Notes under the pieces: generated by a model
What the model was told of the DNA's origin: nothing
Database searches by the model: none
Seen by the model: only the letters and a program-made list of their open reading frames with translations
Part shown: in pieces, positions 45,316-57,626 of the stretch
Position numbering within the stretch: the first letter of the stretch is position 1
How the letters are laid out: every line of letters begins with the position of its first letter
Made by a program: the position numbers and the translations under genes
Origin: Chaetomium olivaceum
Taxonomy: Eukaryota; Ascomycota; Sordariomycetes; Sordariales; Chaetomiaceae
Direction of reading: 5' to 3'
DNA length: 64,000 nucleotides
NCBI GenBank assembly: GCA_039881045.1
Contig: JAYWVB010000004.1
Location: 1,213,139 to 1,277,138, forward strand

Positions 45316-47000
45316 GGCGGCGGCGGCTGCTGCTGCTTGTTTTGGTGAAGGCGGATACGCGCCGTGCCGGCTTGGCTAGGTAAGGTACTTTTGATGATGT
45401 GAGCCGCGGTCCGGGCCCGAATTCGGGGTGAGCCGGGCGCTGGGTGAAGAATCGGGAATTCCGAAAACCCCGATGTCAATTCGACTTCAATCGGGAGGTC
45501 TAGATGATAGGCCACTGTGGGCAATTGGCATCCGACTTGCGAGACAAAAACCGCCCACGATGAGATCGCTGGATGGGTAGTTAGGTAATTTGCAGTTCAA
45601 TCGTGGAGTAAGTTATCCCACAATGGAGGATTGGATTGAATTGAATTGTCGGTCGCCGAACACTCTGCGCATCCTCGTGGCGCAGCAGAGAGAGCCCACT
45701 ACACTAACTAACTACAAGTAACTACGCCGACACTGGCAGTAAAAAGGCAACCGGCAATGGCCATGCCGAGAAAGGGCGCCAGGACCACGACTTGGCCAGG
45801 ATTCCCTCATGCATGTCAGCAGAATACGCCATTCGGATTGGCTGCCGGACGCGATGCTGTCGCAATTGGGTTGTTGCGCTCAGCCTCACTCTCATCTCCC
45901 GCATTGCTATCAGCTGTCGAGGCCGCCGGCGAGGTGGTTTCAGGTTGATATTCGTAGTGTGCTCATTTTAAGAGAGTCGTAACGGTTGCGTGTCTGTGGC
46001 TTGGGAGGGAAGATGGAAGATGGAAGCCACTGTCGAATTATCGAGTCGGTGGAGCTGTTTGGAAGAAGGCCAATTGGATGGATGATCCAATCATCGCGTG
46101 AACACTTCCTGTTTAGGTTATTAGCGTCTGGCTTGGAGGATGCCTCGAGTGCATCGTCATTGGGACGTGGGAGGGGAGACAGTAAGGAGATGGTCACAGA
46201 ATATCTATATTTCTGCCGTCTTACTGCCTCAATTCCCCTCCTTCCCTTTTCTAATATTTCTTGCCCTTTTTCTGCTCTCGTGAGCATGACCCTAGTTGAG
46301 TCGAGTTTGGGAACTCACGTTACTTCTGCGAGCCCATGTGGGGATCTCTACGAAGCGAGCGCCCGCCGGACTCGCTGTCAGTGTCCAACGGCGGCAGGCA
46401 AGGACCTACGAAGTCCGTTTGTAAGGCACATTACATTACATACATGTACTTAACCCTGAACAACCAAACCACCCACATTCCTTCGAAACAATTATCCAAA
46501 CCTCAAAGTTATCAGTTATAATCGCGAAAAAGCCATCTTCTCTAGCCGATAGACTCTGGTATTGATCTCATTGACGTTTATCAATTTACTCACAAATATA
46601 ATACCAATTTTGACACTTTGACTTAACTCGGCTCCCTTCCCGCCGCTAACTAACCCTCCTCGTCTCCAAATGTCTCACTCCTGCGTCTCGCATCTGACCC
46701 TAATGCCCTATCAAAACAGGCATGCCCCTGGTGGCTGCAGCCATTCCACCATCACGCTTTGTTTCATCCTCAGCTGTTTCGGGCCAGATACTTAGAGTCT
46801 TGGTTCCTTCTTGTCAATGACTTGGTTGAAAAGAGTCTAGACTCGACCCAAAGCGCCGCCGTCTCCATCGTCTGTGTCATGGTTGTATCTCCTCGCCCTG
46901 CCCGCTCTGCCGTGAACATGAACAATTTTATTTTGTGGCGAAACAACAACTGTCATTCCTTTCTAACGACTTATGCGTGCGCTGTTGTCATGAAGTGACG
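45316..47000. other. divergent intergenic region
   Basis: About 1.7 kb between two outward-read genes; it must contain both promoters. Open frames present overlap on both strands and look like noise. No RNA gene seen. Confidence 0.5.
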
Positions 47001-48329
47001 ATGTCTGTAAAGCGGGTGATAATCCCTAACCTCTTCGGCTGGCTGCTTCTTATTCAAGCCCCTATCGCCGCCATTGCCATTTATGCCTCAGTTTTTGTCT
47101 TTGGCGAAAAGTCTGTCCCGTTTATCCTAGCCGTGGTCGCCGTGAGTTTTAATAGCCAAATAAATGTCTGAGAGACGACGACTAACAACTGAATAGACTG
47201 GTTTGCACCTATCACTTGGGATATACTGTTACCTAACTCGGTCAAAGCCTGGATCCTATCATGTCTTCGTGATACTACCATGGCTAGCCGTCTGCGCTGG
47301 CCTTTGGTGCGGCCCCTTATCGTATTTTGCGAGGCACGTGAGCCTCATCGCCAACGAGCCGGAGAGCGGGTGGTTGACGGAGGGGGTAGACCGGCACCAA
47401 GTCTCAACTTGGACCAGAGCCGGATGCGCCGTGTCCGCTTTGAGCATGTATGTCTCCTGCGTCAACTCAAGGCAACGGTTATTGGCTTACATCTGTGATT
47501 AGTTTCGTTGATACTATGCTCGCGGGGTTCTTCGTCCTGGCTGTAAGACGACAGGAAGTCGAAGAATCAGAAAATGGGTCCTTTACATCCAGTCCACTCG
47601 AGACCCCCCCACAAGTACGGTACCAGCCCACTTCCCCTAACCATCCTACTAACGTCTTTCCAGCTCCCACCCTTCGTCTCCCTCCAAAGCCACCGTATCT
47701 CCTTCCCTCATCGGCCGCCCACAGCTACACCACCCAACCGAAACCCGCACCTCTCTCCAACCATTATCCCAGTAGCCTCCGAATCCCAAACGCAACGACA
47801 TCCACGGCAAAAGCAACCGCCGCAACAACAACCACACCACCACCATAACCACAACCACCACAGCCACAACCTCCACCGCAAACCCTCCAAATCCCTCCCC
47901 CCCCCTCCCTCTCCCCCTTTTTCTCACACCACAACCAACCCCCCAAACCGCATCCTCCTAATCCTCCACCTCACCACCCACCAGTCCCTCCCCGCCGGCA
48001 ACTTCCCGCCCACCCCGGAACTCACCACCCTCCTGCAAGCCTGGACAGGCACACGCGCCGCCATCACCCTGCTCCGCGATCAAAGGCAAAGTAGAGAACA
48101 AGGAGGAGGAGGGCGGGGAGGGCGCGGTGCGACGGCGCTGGCGCACGCGTGCCTGGTGGATTTGTGCGGGCGGGTGTGGGCGGCGCAGCGGGAAGGGCGG
48201 GAGGAGGAGGTGTTTAGTCGGGAGGAGTTGATGGTGCTGGAGGGGGTGGCCGGGTGGGATTTGGGGTGGGTTCGGGGAAGGATTGAGAGGGCGGGGAGGT
48301 GGCTTGAGAGGGAGGGTGGTGGATTATGA
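47001..48329 (+). CDS. four-TM integral membrane protein with His/Pro-rich tail
   Basis: Exons 47001-47141, 47197-47447, 47503-47614 and 47664-48329 encode 389 residues. Introns are 55, 55 and 49 nt, with clear GTGAGT/GTATGT/GTACGG donors and TAG/CAG acceptors. Four hydrophobic segments lie in the first 160 residues: about 8-35, 39-62, 71-92 and 128-155. A polar loop between TM3 and TM4 contains NEPESGWL. The rest is cytosolic-type low complexity with a His-rich run (about 220-235) and a final helical region (ALAHACLVDLCGRVWAAQRE, RGRIERAGRWLE). No known transporter or receptor motif is seen. Exon phases agree throughout. Unknown function; typical of small fungal four-helix membrane proteins. 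Confidence 0.75.
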
Positions 48330-48860
48330 GGGGGGGGGTTTTGGGCTTTCTGGGCGGAAAGAGTTGGGGGAAAGGGGGATGGAGTGTGAAAGAGTGAGGG
48401 AGAGGAGGGGATTTAGGGAGATGGATGAGGAAAAGCTGTAAGAAGAGGAATGAGGAGGGAGCAAATACTGTTGTGAAAGATAGGGGTTGGATGAGGGATT
48501 GCATTTGCGTTTTGGGTCAGGGTATTAGCGTCGCATTGGGATATGGATGGCGCTTTTGGGGATATTCCTTGTATATGTATGTACAGTAGCTATTATGCCA
48601 GCGATGGGGAGATGCGGTATGTCTGATGATGTATGATGTAGCGGGTTTCGAGTTGTATTTATTCCAGAGACCGACGGCTATTGAGGCCCGGTTCTATAGA
48701 CAGTTTCTTAGCATCTCAGGGGACTACAAACTGCGACTTCAACATCATTCATTCATTCCAGCATAACACGCGTCACACCAAACACACAACGTAATACATC
48801 AACAAATCCTCCGGGTATTTCAAGCCCACCACACCGCCGCCTCAGCCCTAACCGGCCGAC
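48330..48860. other. convergent intergenic region
   Basis: About 530 bases between the 3' ends of the membrane protein gene and the quinate-repressor gene. G-rich at first, then AT-richer 3' UTR-like sequence. No gene seen. Confidence 0.55.
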
Positions 48861-51431
48861 TCACGAAGCCAGCCCCCTACGCTGCTGCTGCCCCTCCCAC
48901 GTCTTGCGACACACCTCCTTCATCAACCGTTTCGGCGCCATCCGCCCCGTCATCAGCTCAAACGCCTCGATGGCCATTTCCGCCACAACCTCCAGCCCGT
49001 CCACCACCACCCACGATGGCGACATGCTCTCCCGTACCGCACGCATCTGCGCGACGAGGGGTGTGACCAGGGGTTCATACGCCAGCTACAACAGACACAA
49101 ACACACATGTCAGCAATGTGGGCCACCACAGAAATAAGCAGAGTAAACAGACAGCCCAAAGCAGAGCGGCGGAAAATAAGACAGCTAGCTTACCTCAACC
49201 ACCACCCCGCCGGTCGGACTCCGCAGCCAATCCAACGGCATGACAAAGTCCGCCGGCGGACTCCCATCGGCGCTTGTCGCCGGCACGCATGAGATTACCA
49301 TAGTCGGCAGCTGGAAGCCCGCGGGCCAGGGGTCCGACAGCGAGGTCAGCACGCGGCACATCTCCCTTGTTGGTGGTGGTGTTCCCGCCCCATTCACCCC
49401 GTTCACCGCAGCGGTGGGACTCCGGTTCCCATTCACGGGCTGCTGCTGCTGCTGCGCAACCGATGCCGCCTGGCTCGCGGCCCAGGCGTTAAAGTGCGCA
49501 GCGACGTCGCGGGCGTGGGCGGCGGTGCGGTTATAGACAAAGACGTTGCGGCAGCCGAGCTGGTACAGGGCGTAGATGGCGGCGCGGGCCATGCCGCCAG
49601 CACCAACAACGAGGGCGGTGGTGCGGGAGGGCTGGACATGGTTGCGCGGGCTGATGGCGCGGCGCAGGCAGGTCAGGATGGAGCTCCAGTCGGTGTTATC
49701 GCCAAAGAACTCGCGAGCGGGGCCGGCCTTGTTGCGCGAGTTGGCATGGTCCAGTATGGCGTTGGTGCGCCCGCGCAGTGGCAGCAGCACGTTGACGGCC
49801 CCGATGGCTGTCGCGTGCGGCGACTTGACCTTGAGGTGCGGCATGATGGCGACCTTGAAGGGGGCCGTCAGGCAGGCGCCGCCGAAGGCGTCCGCGGAGC
49901 AGATCTGGTTGAGCGAGTCGAGCGTGGCACACGGCACGGCCTGGAAGGAGTGCGGCATGTAGGCGAAGTCGTAGGCGGCCGCGTGCATGGCCGGCGACAG
50001 GGAGTACGAGACGTGCGATCCCAGGACGTAGTATTGTAGGGGATCTAACAAAAACTGGCGGAAAAGGAGCTCGAAGGCGTGGGATGAGTTGGAGACGGTT
50101 GCGAGGTGGTCACGCTCGTTTTCCATGTCTGGGTGCTTTACTGGACCGAGGATGTGAGTCTGCAATGGGGTGCGCACGCCGAGGACGGAGAAGTCGTAGG
50201 CGACGAGCGGGGGCTTGGGGTCGGGAATGGTGTCGTTAAGGCGCTTCTTGAATTCTTCGAGATACTCGGCTGGGCTGTCGTTAGAACAAAAACGCACCAT
50301 CCGGACAACGTCGCACCCCAGGTCTTGGGCGCTCCGGTAGTTGATCATCTGCTGCTCGTCCTGCCAGTGGAGCGCCCCAAACCCCATGTACCAGTAGTTT
50401 CCGATGACCTTGCATCTGCCCCGGCGCCGCAGGACTCTGCTCACCAAGGCTTCGTTGCGCTGTAGATCGACGCTGAGGTAGTCGACGCCGAGGCGGGCAC
50501 CTAACTCGAGCAGCTCCGCATCCATGGCATCTTTCTCGTCTGGAGGTCGTCGGCGCTCTCCGCGGGGGTTTTCCTCAACGTGGTAGATAATGGGAACGCC
50601 CAGTTTCCTCCTGATTAACGCGACTTGTCGTGCGACAACATTCAGGAGGTCGCTGGGCCAGTGGTCGATGATAAGCTCGACGCAGTCGCCCCTCGCCTCG
50701 AAATCTTCCCATTCTAGATCCATGTCCATGAGATAGGATAACCGGAGCCGCGAGAGAGAGTATGAGTAGGAGCGGAACTCTGGTGGGACCGCGGCGACGG
50801 AGAAGGGGCTTTCGAGCCACGCCTTCGTGGGACCGCGGCCCGTGATGGTGTCGAGAAATTTGGCAAAGCCCTCCTGGGCGGATAAGAGTTTCGAGGGCCC
50901 AGGTTGCCGACCATTCATCGGCGTGCTCGTCCCGGAGGTAGTCCCTGAAGCAGAAGGAGTGGAAGGGTCATAGAGGTTGTAGTATTCGAAATTGGAGCAG
51001 TTTCTGTGTTTGCCGTCGGCCTCCAACAGCTGCTGGGCGTCCCCTGGATCCATCAGGCGGGCAATCTGCTCTTTCTCACGGTGGATGTATACCACAGGGT
51101 TTGTCCTCGAGTACGCACGCAGGGCATCCTGAGCCTCCTCGCTAAAGCTGCTCATGCCACACTCGATGATGCACCCGGACCGGTTGGTGTCCAGCATGCG
51201 CTTGAACACCTCGATGTTCTGGCGGGCAAAGTGGTCCCTGCCGTGCCTGGCGAGATACTGACCGCGAGATAAACCTGTAATCTTTTCGAAGTAGTGGTCC
51301 TCGGTCACCAAGCGCCGGCGGAGATGAAGGGCGCCCATGAAGCCGAGGGTGCGCTTGCCAGCACCCCGGCAGCCGACGAGCACGATGGAGGCATTGGGCT
51401 CAAAAACGCGTTCATTCCTGGGCGGGGCCAT
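48861..51431 (-). CDS. qa-1S: quinate repressor (QA-1S/QutR-type) protein
   Basis: Exons 49194-51431 and 48861-49085, joined across a 108-nt intron, encode 820 residues. The order is that of the C-terminal three domains of the pentafunctional AROM protein: shikimate-kinase-like, type I dehydroquinase-like, shikimate-dehydrogenase-like. This is the signature of the fungal quinate-pathway repressor, which blocks the qa/qut activator until quinate or shikimate binds. The P-loop reads GCRGAGKR, with Arg where kinases have Ser/Thr, so catalysis is probably lost. The dehydrogenase part keeps SLSPAMH, LTAPFK, GDNTDW and the GAGGMARAA nucleotide loop. It is slightly shorter than the Neurospora protein. 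A sensor role in a related pathway is possible, since no quinate catabolic gene lies in this window. It is divergent from a Zn2Cys6 gene. Confidence 0.85.
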
Positions 51432-52301
51432 ATCGGGTACCCTAAGCGTGACGTGACAAGTGTCGTTACCACGTTTCGGGACTGTTTTCCGTAGACGCTA
51501 TGCTATAGGGGCGTGTTGTTGATGGTTGGTAGTCCCCGGGGTGGTGGTCGGAGTCGATCAGGTTGCGTCGAGGGAGAGAAGAAACATTGCTTCGTTGATT
51601 GAGACGGGGAAAAACATGGGAGAAGCTAGGTATGTTTGATCAATTGTTCGATTCCCATCTCCGTTGCCGTTGCCTTCAGAATAATGGCCTAACCGGTAGT
51701 CCCCGTCATGACTTTGAATTTGTCGGCAGATTAGTCGGGATTGTCTCACGGGGAAAAATGTAGACCCTGCTGTAGATCCCCGCTGCCGTTGCCCCACTGC
51801 CTCTCTCGAGTCCCGGCTTTCGGGGGAGTGGGTCACTCCGCTTCGGCGCTCGTGGGCAGCTTCCAGGATCGAGTCTGGACCATCTGTATTGCTCTTTCCG
51901 TCGAGAGTCCCGAGGCTGCACCAATGGCTTGCCACTGTTGGCAACCCACACTGGACCCTAGGCAAGGTATAGTGTAGGTAGCACGCTAATGCTGAAGTTG
52001 AGATGCAACCTGAGCTGAGTGCTGTGTTGCATTCGGCCGTTTAGGTAGGTCGACCCCAGACCTAACCAGAGCACCCGGTCCCACTTTTAACAGAGTGCCT
52101 GTAATTTTCGCTAACGAACCCCACGTTTCTGTCAATTCAGCCATTTCCCTCCAACCAAACCGGTGAGAGAATGAGAGAGCCTCAATTTTGGTTCAGGTCC
52201 ACGTTGCATCGACTGCTTATCCCTTAGCCTCATTTATTTGCTTCACTTCAAAGGATTGACCTCGGCCGCATGGACTTAGTTGTAGTGTACCGTGACTCAA
52301 G
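51432..52301. promoter_or_regulatory. divergent promoter region qa-1S-like / Zn2Cys6 factor
   Basis: The 870 bases between the two start codons must hold both promoters. A CT- and AT-richer leader precedes 52302. I could not pick out a repeated or palindromic operator with confidence. Confidence 0.5.
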
Positions 52302-53584
52302 ATGGAGTTAGCCTCAGAAGAGCCAGCAATTGGCGGTCAATCGGGACAACAACGACACCTCTCACAACAACTCAAACAACAGCCCACTGCTACATCACCT
52401 AGAAGTGCAGCTCCGGCTAGTGATGCTGGGGCCGACGCGGGAAGTGAACCACCTATCAACCCGCGCAAGAGAAAGAAGGCATCCCGGGCGTAAGCTACTC
52501 CTTTGTCATCTAGCACCACTCGTCTCTTCCCCTTCCACCTTGTTTACTAATCCCCGACTCAACTCAACTTAACTCAACTGAATTCAACTAACTCAAACCC
52601 CCTCCGCATCTCCAGCTGCGACTTCTGCCACGTCAACCACCAACCCTGCGACAACGGCAAGCCCAAATGCGGCGTGTGCACTAAGCATAACAAGCCGTGC
52701 CTGTACCTGCGGCCGACCAAGCGGCGCGGCCCGCAGAAGGGCTACCGCACCGCGCTCAACACCTACAAGGAGAGCGCCGCCGCCTGGGGCGCCGTGCTGG
52801 GCGCCATCCCGGGTCTGGACGCCCTCGTCGAGGGCCACCTGCGCGGTGCCGCCGGCAACGCCGTCGTCGCCTCCATCAAGGACTCCAACCAGCAGGACGC
52901 CCTCATCGCCAAGTGGCAGCAGAGTTCCGTCTTCAAGGCCTTCTTCGGACACAACGGCCCTCCGCCGGGGTTGTTGCTGGAGCAGCAACATCAGGCTGCG
53001 TCGGAGGAGGGGGGCGCTGGCGTCGGGGCGGGGGCGGGGATGAGGCGTGTTGCGCCGCCGCTGTCGGAGGAGGCCGACGAGGATGAAGAGCCCGGGTATG
53101 AGACGACGACGACGCCGCTAATGCCGGGCCCAGTGCGTCTACCGCCGCCGGTGAGCAGGGCGTCGCAGCCATCCATGAGCCGGCGGAGCCAGTCGGTGTC
53201 GAGCTTCCCGCCGCCCGCGTCGGAGCCGAAGGCGCTGTCGATTACCAACATGGGGCCGCCGTCACCGTTCCAGCCGAAGGGCTCGCTGTCAGATCTCGTT
53301 GCCAAGGACGCCGCGCAATCGTATGGATGGTTCTCATTTCCCCATCCTGATCTTTGTCAATCTAACGGGAGGCTTTCTATTTATTTAGGTCGACGCGAGC
53401 CGCGGAAACGCTGGCGCCGCTTGGGTTTGCGCCGGACGAGACCGTCGCCGACTTTTACAGCATGGGCTCCAACCCGGAGCCGATTCCGGAGCCCAACGAT
53501 GCCGACTTTGACCCCTCCCTGGGCAGCGAAGCGGAGCAGAGGGCGTATTATGAGCTACTAATGGGCCGGGCGTTTCCAGGCTGA
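52302..53584 (+). CDS. Zn2Cys6 transcription factor
   Basis: Exons 52302-52489, 52616-53320 and 53389-53584 encode 362 residues. The 126-nt first intron falls just before the zinc cluster, splitting an Ala codon in ASRACDFC. The cluster reads CDFCHVNHQPCDNG then KCGVCTKHNKPC, giving the six cysteines of a GAL4-type binuclear cluster. It is preceded by the basic RKRKKASR and followed by the basic linker RPTKRRGPQKGYR. Residues about 105-165 form a helical region (NTYKESAAAWGAVLGAIPGL). The middle is Ser/Pro-rich, and the acidic C-terminus (SMGSNPEPIPEPNDADFDP) could activate transcription. There is no long fungal_trans middle homology region. At 362 residues it is far shorter than QA-1F/QutA activators, so it is not that protein. 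Target genes are unknown. Confidence 0.88.
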
Positions 53585-54377
53585 ATTTTGTGCAGCCGTT
53601 GCGCCGTTGTGTAGTCGACCAAGTCAACCCGACCACGACCTCGTTGGGATGTGGTATAAGATGGTTCCTGGGGGGTTTCGTGTAGGGTTTTGAGTACCCC
53701 CGTTGTTGGATGTGTAAGCCGGTGGATTGTTGAGGTATGAGTTTTCTATTATACGTTCAGTCTTGAGGCCGACCCTAACAAAATAGATAATGATGTACGA
53801 ATTGATACCCGCCGGTATGGCAACCCTAGACTAGACCAAAAAACAGCGATGCTTCCGAAGCAGCGACTCCTGAGTGATTGCATGTGGTGAAACTGCGAGC
53901 TACTCGGATTTCACAATTCAAGCAATTCAGCTCAAACGTCATGGTCTAAGTCGGCTTCAAAGTGATGGATTGCTCGAAGCCTATCTCTGATGGGTATCTA
54001 TATATCTTCTGCGCCAGTTCTCCAAAGAGAGAGCCTGCGCCAAATACCCTTCAGAGAAGTAACCTGCCTTGTCTGGTACCGCAGGAATGCAAATAGTGAT
54101 AACAATGAGGTACTGTATGTCCCCTCGGTGCCGTGAGGCGGTCCAGTTCCCATCCCAAAGCCCGTCCATCCAGTATGCATAATACAACACCCGCTAACAT
54201 GCTTCAGAGAAAGGGAACACTAGGAAAGGAAAAGAAGGAAAGGAGAAAAAAAGAGACAAATCCACCGGAGTACCGAATGAACGTCCAAGAATGAATGCCG
54301 ACCAGGAGAAAAAAACGAAGGCACCTCAGCAAGGAGGAGAGAGGGAAGCAAACCGAAGAAGGCAAGGTCAAACCAGC
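53585..54377. other. convergent intergenic region
   Basis: About 790 bases between two 3' ends. AT-richer, with A/G-rich stretches near 54200-54360. No gene seen. Confidence 0.55.
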
Positions 54378-55150
54378 TCAAATGAGCTCAAACCCGCCCT
54401 CCACCTCCCTCATCTCCTCGACCTCACCACCACCGGCCGTCGCATCCCTCTCCTTCGACCCGCCCCTCCGCAGCACCGCCCTCGCCCTCCTGCCCCTCAC
54501 CGCATCGCCATTCCCATCCAGCACCTCATACTCCCGCTCCACCAACTTCTCCGTATCACGGCCCGTCGTGTTCTTGACAAACACCTCGAGCGTCAGCGGC
54601 CGGCCGGGCGTGTCGGTCCGGTCGAAGCTGTACAGCACGTCGGCGTCCGCAGGCGGAACGGTGGAGGGCGTGGGAAAGATGCCGCTGCCGCTGCCGCTGC
54701 CGCCGCGGGATAGGTCGACGGGGGACGAGGTGGCGGCTTCGATCTCGGTCTGACAGTGCATCTTGCTGCGGAGGCGGGAGGGGGGCATGTCGTAGGCGGA
54801 GCGGGTCTTGACGATGTTTTGGGAGATTTTGGAGTGGTGGTGTCTGTGTTTGATGATGGGAGTGTTAATGATGATGATGATGGGGACGAGAGGGTTGCGA
54901 TGATGGATGGATGGATGGATTTGGGGGGGGGGAATGCTTACGCCTCGCTGGGCCGCTTGTTCGGCCGGTGCTTGACGAACATGTGGTCGGGCGCCGTGGC
55001 GCCGTTGATGAAGGGGCCATCGTCGTAGTTGGTCGAGATGCCGGCGAGGTAGCGGCTGCCGTGGGCCCACTTGACGTTGGAGTCCTTGCCGCGGCGCCAC
55101 TCCTTGTTGGCGGACCGGAGGTCGCGCTCGTACTGGGTGGAGTCGGACAT
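54378..55150 (-). CDS. uncharacterised small fungal protein
   Basis: Exons 54942-55150 and 54378-54843, joined across a 98-nt intron, encode 224 residues. The ATG at 55150 is chosen because the MSDSTQYERDLRSANKEWRR start looks folded and charged; the frame extends further upstream in low-complexity sequence. The N-terminal part (KWAHGSRYLAGISTNYDDG) and the post-intron part (KISQNIVKTRSAYDMPPSRLRSK) look conserved. The C-terminal half has a Gly/Ser linker and then VLYSFDRTDTPGRPLTLEVFV and LVEREYEVLDGNG. No membrane segment or known motif is seen. The intron carries a GATG repeat and a C run near its donor, which could interfere with sequence accuracy. Function unknown. Confidence 0.7.
54860..54935. 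repeat. ATG/GATG microsatellite and G run in an intron
   Basis: Within the intron of the preceding gene, the plus strand has ATGATGATG, then GATGGATGGATGG, then a run of ten G. These are simple repeats with no sign of function. Confidence 0.75.
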
Positions 55151-57626
55151 GGTGGTGATGGGTTGATGAGTGGGTAGAGTGTTGGAGTTGGGGTTGGGGT
55201 TGGGGTTGAGTTGCTCAGGGGCTGTCTCGGATGCTGCGGGCACGCGAGAGCGGGAAGCTTGCTGGGTGAAGCTGCCTGACAGATGGATGCCGGACAGCGG
55301 GAAGGTGGTTGTGGAAGAGGTTTCCAGTTAACCCAAGATGTCCTGGGAGATAACTATGTCCTAGGTCTTTGAGAGCGAGGATGATAGGATTCCGGAAGAT
55401 GGCCGAGTCCTTCTTGATCTTTCCACGGCTTGTCAGATGCGACGCCGGGGTTGCCGATGGTTTCTTTCTTTGTGGGAGGAAGAAACAATCAACGGGCTGC
55501 CTTTGTTACCGCAGACTTGCACCCGTTTTAACAACAAATGGTTGGCCTCTTTCGGACGCCGGCCGGAGTGACTCAGAAAGGCGTGGTTCCGGGGGTGAAT
55601 GAGACGAGCGGCTTCAATTGATAGCGATAAGCGATGCCGATATGACACAAGCGCGGTGCTGCAGGGGTGGCTTGCAGCTGGGATAAAACGATAGATAAAA
55701 AACAATACGAGGTTGACAATGAACAGTTCAGGGTATTTGGATAAGTGATTTGTCTTATTTTGAAGTTTCAGAGGAAGAGATTTGAGACAAGACGAGAACG
55801 GCGCAGAGAGAGTTATAATAGCTTCACGGGACTTATCGGACTAGCTCACTTGGCTTTGGGATGCCGAGAGTGGCAGCTGATAGCAAGGCTCATCAGCAGG
55901 GGTGGCGTATCTCCAACAAAAACGTTGTGGGGCCGCCGGCAAGTGACAACCTAGTGACGGCAGTCCGGCGTATGACCACCAACGCGCTCGGGACGGAGGA
56001 ATCGCAGCTGGCAGCATCTCAGCCCAGGGGGGTGGAGTTGGTGAGGAAGGGGCGGGTGACCAGGTGAGCCAGGCTTATTCTTGGCTTCAGACCGGCCGTT
56101 GGTCCCCGGCCGACCCTCGCTGACTCTGTGGCTTTGTTCCGTTTGTCGATGACGAGATGGGCCAGGAAGGTTCTCGTAACAGGGTAATTCCTATTATGCA
56201 TCTTGCTATGCCCGCTTTGAAACAAACGGATGCAGAAACCCGTCCGCACCCATCCCCAGGCCAACTCTAACAAACGGAGTTCAGCGCGGCCATCGTCATA
56301 CCAGGCCCATGGGCATCCCTGCCTTGAAAGTTGGAAATGGGCCGAGGTGATGATATCCATGATAGTTAGTTAGTTAGCGCAGCAAAGGACAAAGAACAGC
56401 TCGCTCACTCGGGGCATCAGAAGCAGCAACCCTGACTCCCCGATTCATGCGCCTTTCCGTTTCCCGTGGATGCAAATGGGGGGCCTAACTCACGCACCCT
56501 CCCATTAGTTCGTCGCAATCCAGCTCGCCGGTCACACAGGACCAAGGCGGCAGTGCGCGAGTCGCGTAGGAAGTCGACCACTCCATGGCTACCTTTTTTG
56601 CCCGTGTGTTGGTTTCGACTCTCAATGGCCGCGGCCTTTGCCTGCGAAACACCCGGAGTCGCCCGGAGACGGCCGCAATTGCTCGACGCGGTGTCCCCTC
56701 GATGGGCAACATGCCCCAGCCCCGGGCTGCGATTGGTGAGCTGTGGTGTTGTGGTGTGCAGGTTGACGAGTTGGAGACAGGAGTTGCCCCAGACGAGGCT
56801 CTAAATTGCATGCAGCGGGTGGTGGAGACCTGCAGGAACCCCCACCGTCCCCAGTGATACCCGCTGCGTCACGTCACTGCCATGCCTGGTGTTTTGCATC
56901 TTGCTGGCCCGTCCTTGAATCATTCGAGAGATGTAGGATCCCTTCTTCGTCGCCTCCCACATCCGGCATTAGCAAGGCGTGTTTGTTCAGGTGCAGTTTC
57001 CAGTCCCTGAAGTTCCGGCAGGCACTTCCTCGCCTGCTCCAGGCCGTTGGGGGGTTGCATGGCGGGGTGTGGTGATGATAAGCTGATAAGTGAGGTGGGT
57101 TGAATTATTCCCAGCATCCAACCCAAACGCAAGCAGAACGATATCCAAATATTCAAAGATTCGGCTCTGTGGGATGTTCAATAGAACCCCAAGAATTACT
57201 ATATCGGATTATACGTGCATTCTATTCTAATTGTCGTCCGGAGCTCTAAACGCAACCTGTCGCAGGCCTAGCAACAAATCCTTGCATGCGATGCGCCCGA
57301 AGTTCACCAAGTCGCCGGGTCCACGGTGGGCTTACCCAACCTACCACCTATGGATGACTCTGTTGTACACAGTTAGTTAGTCTACGTGGATGTACTTAAA
57401 CCTTTCAGGTCGTCTGTTCCCGACTGAATGTCACTTTGAGGGACCAAATTACGTACTCCTTCCTCTACGTTAATCAACCGGTCGGGCAATCGCCGCAACC
57501 TTCCGCTTCCTGCGGGCTTTCGAAGTGGGCGCCGAGTCTAACCCATTTTCCACCCATGGCCTCGGAGGACGACCCGTGGAATATCTAATTACCAAAAAAT
57601 TGCCGAGGGTGACTTCTGGTCCTGCC
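55151..57626. other. 2.5 kb intergenic region
   Basis: Lies between the 5' end of the small unknown gene and the 3' end of the HET gene. Open frames overlap on both strands and carry no recognisable domain. Nothing supportable. Confidence 0.5.

Noticed and set aside
45986..46453. 155-codon frame between the unknown protein and the membrane protein
   Set aside because: No domain, no splice support, and it lies in the expected divergent promoter region.
52302..53584. Zn2Cys6 protein as the quinate activator QA-1F/QutA
   Set aside because: It is 362 residues against more than 800 for those activators and has no middle homology region.
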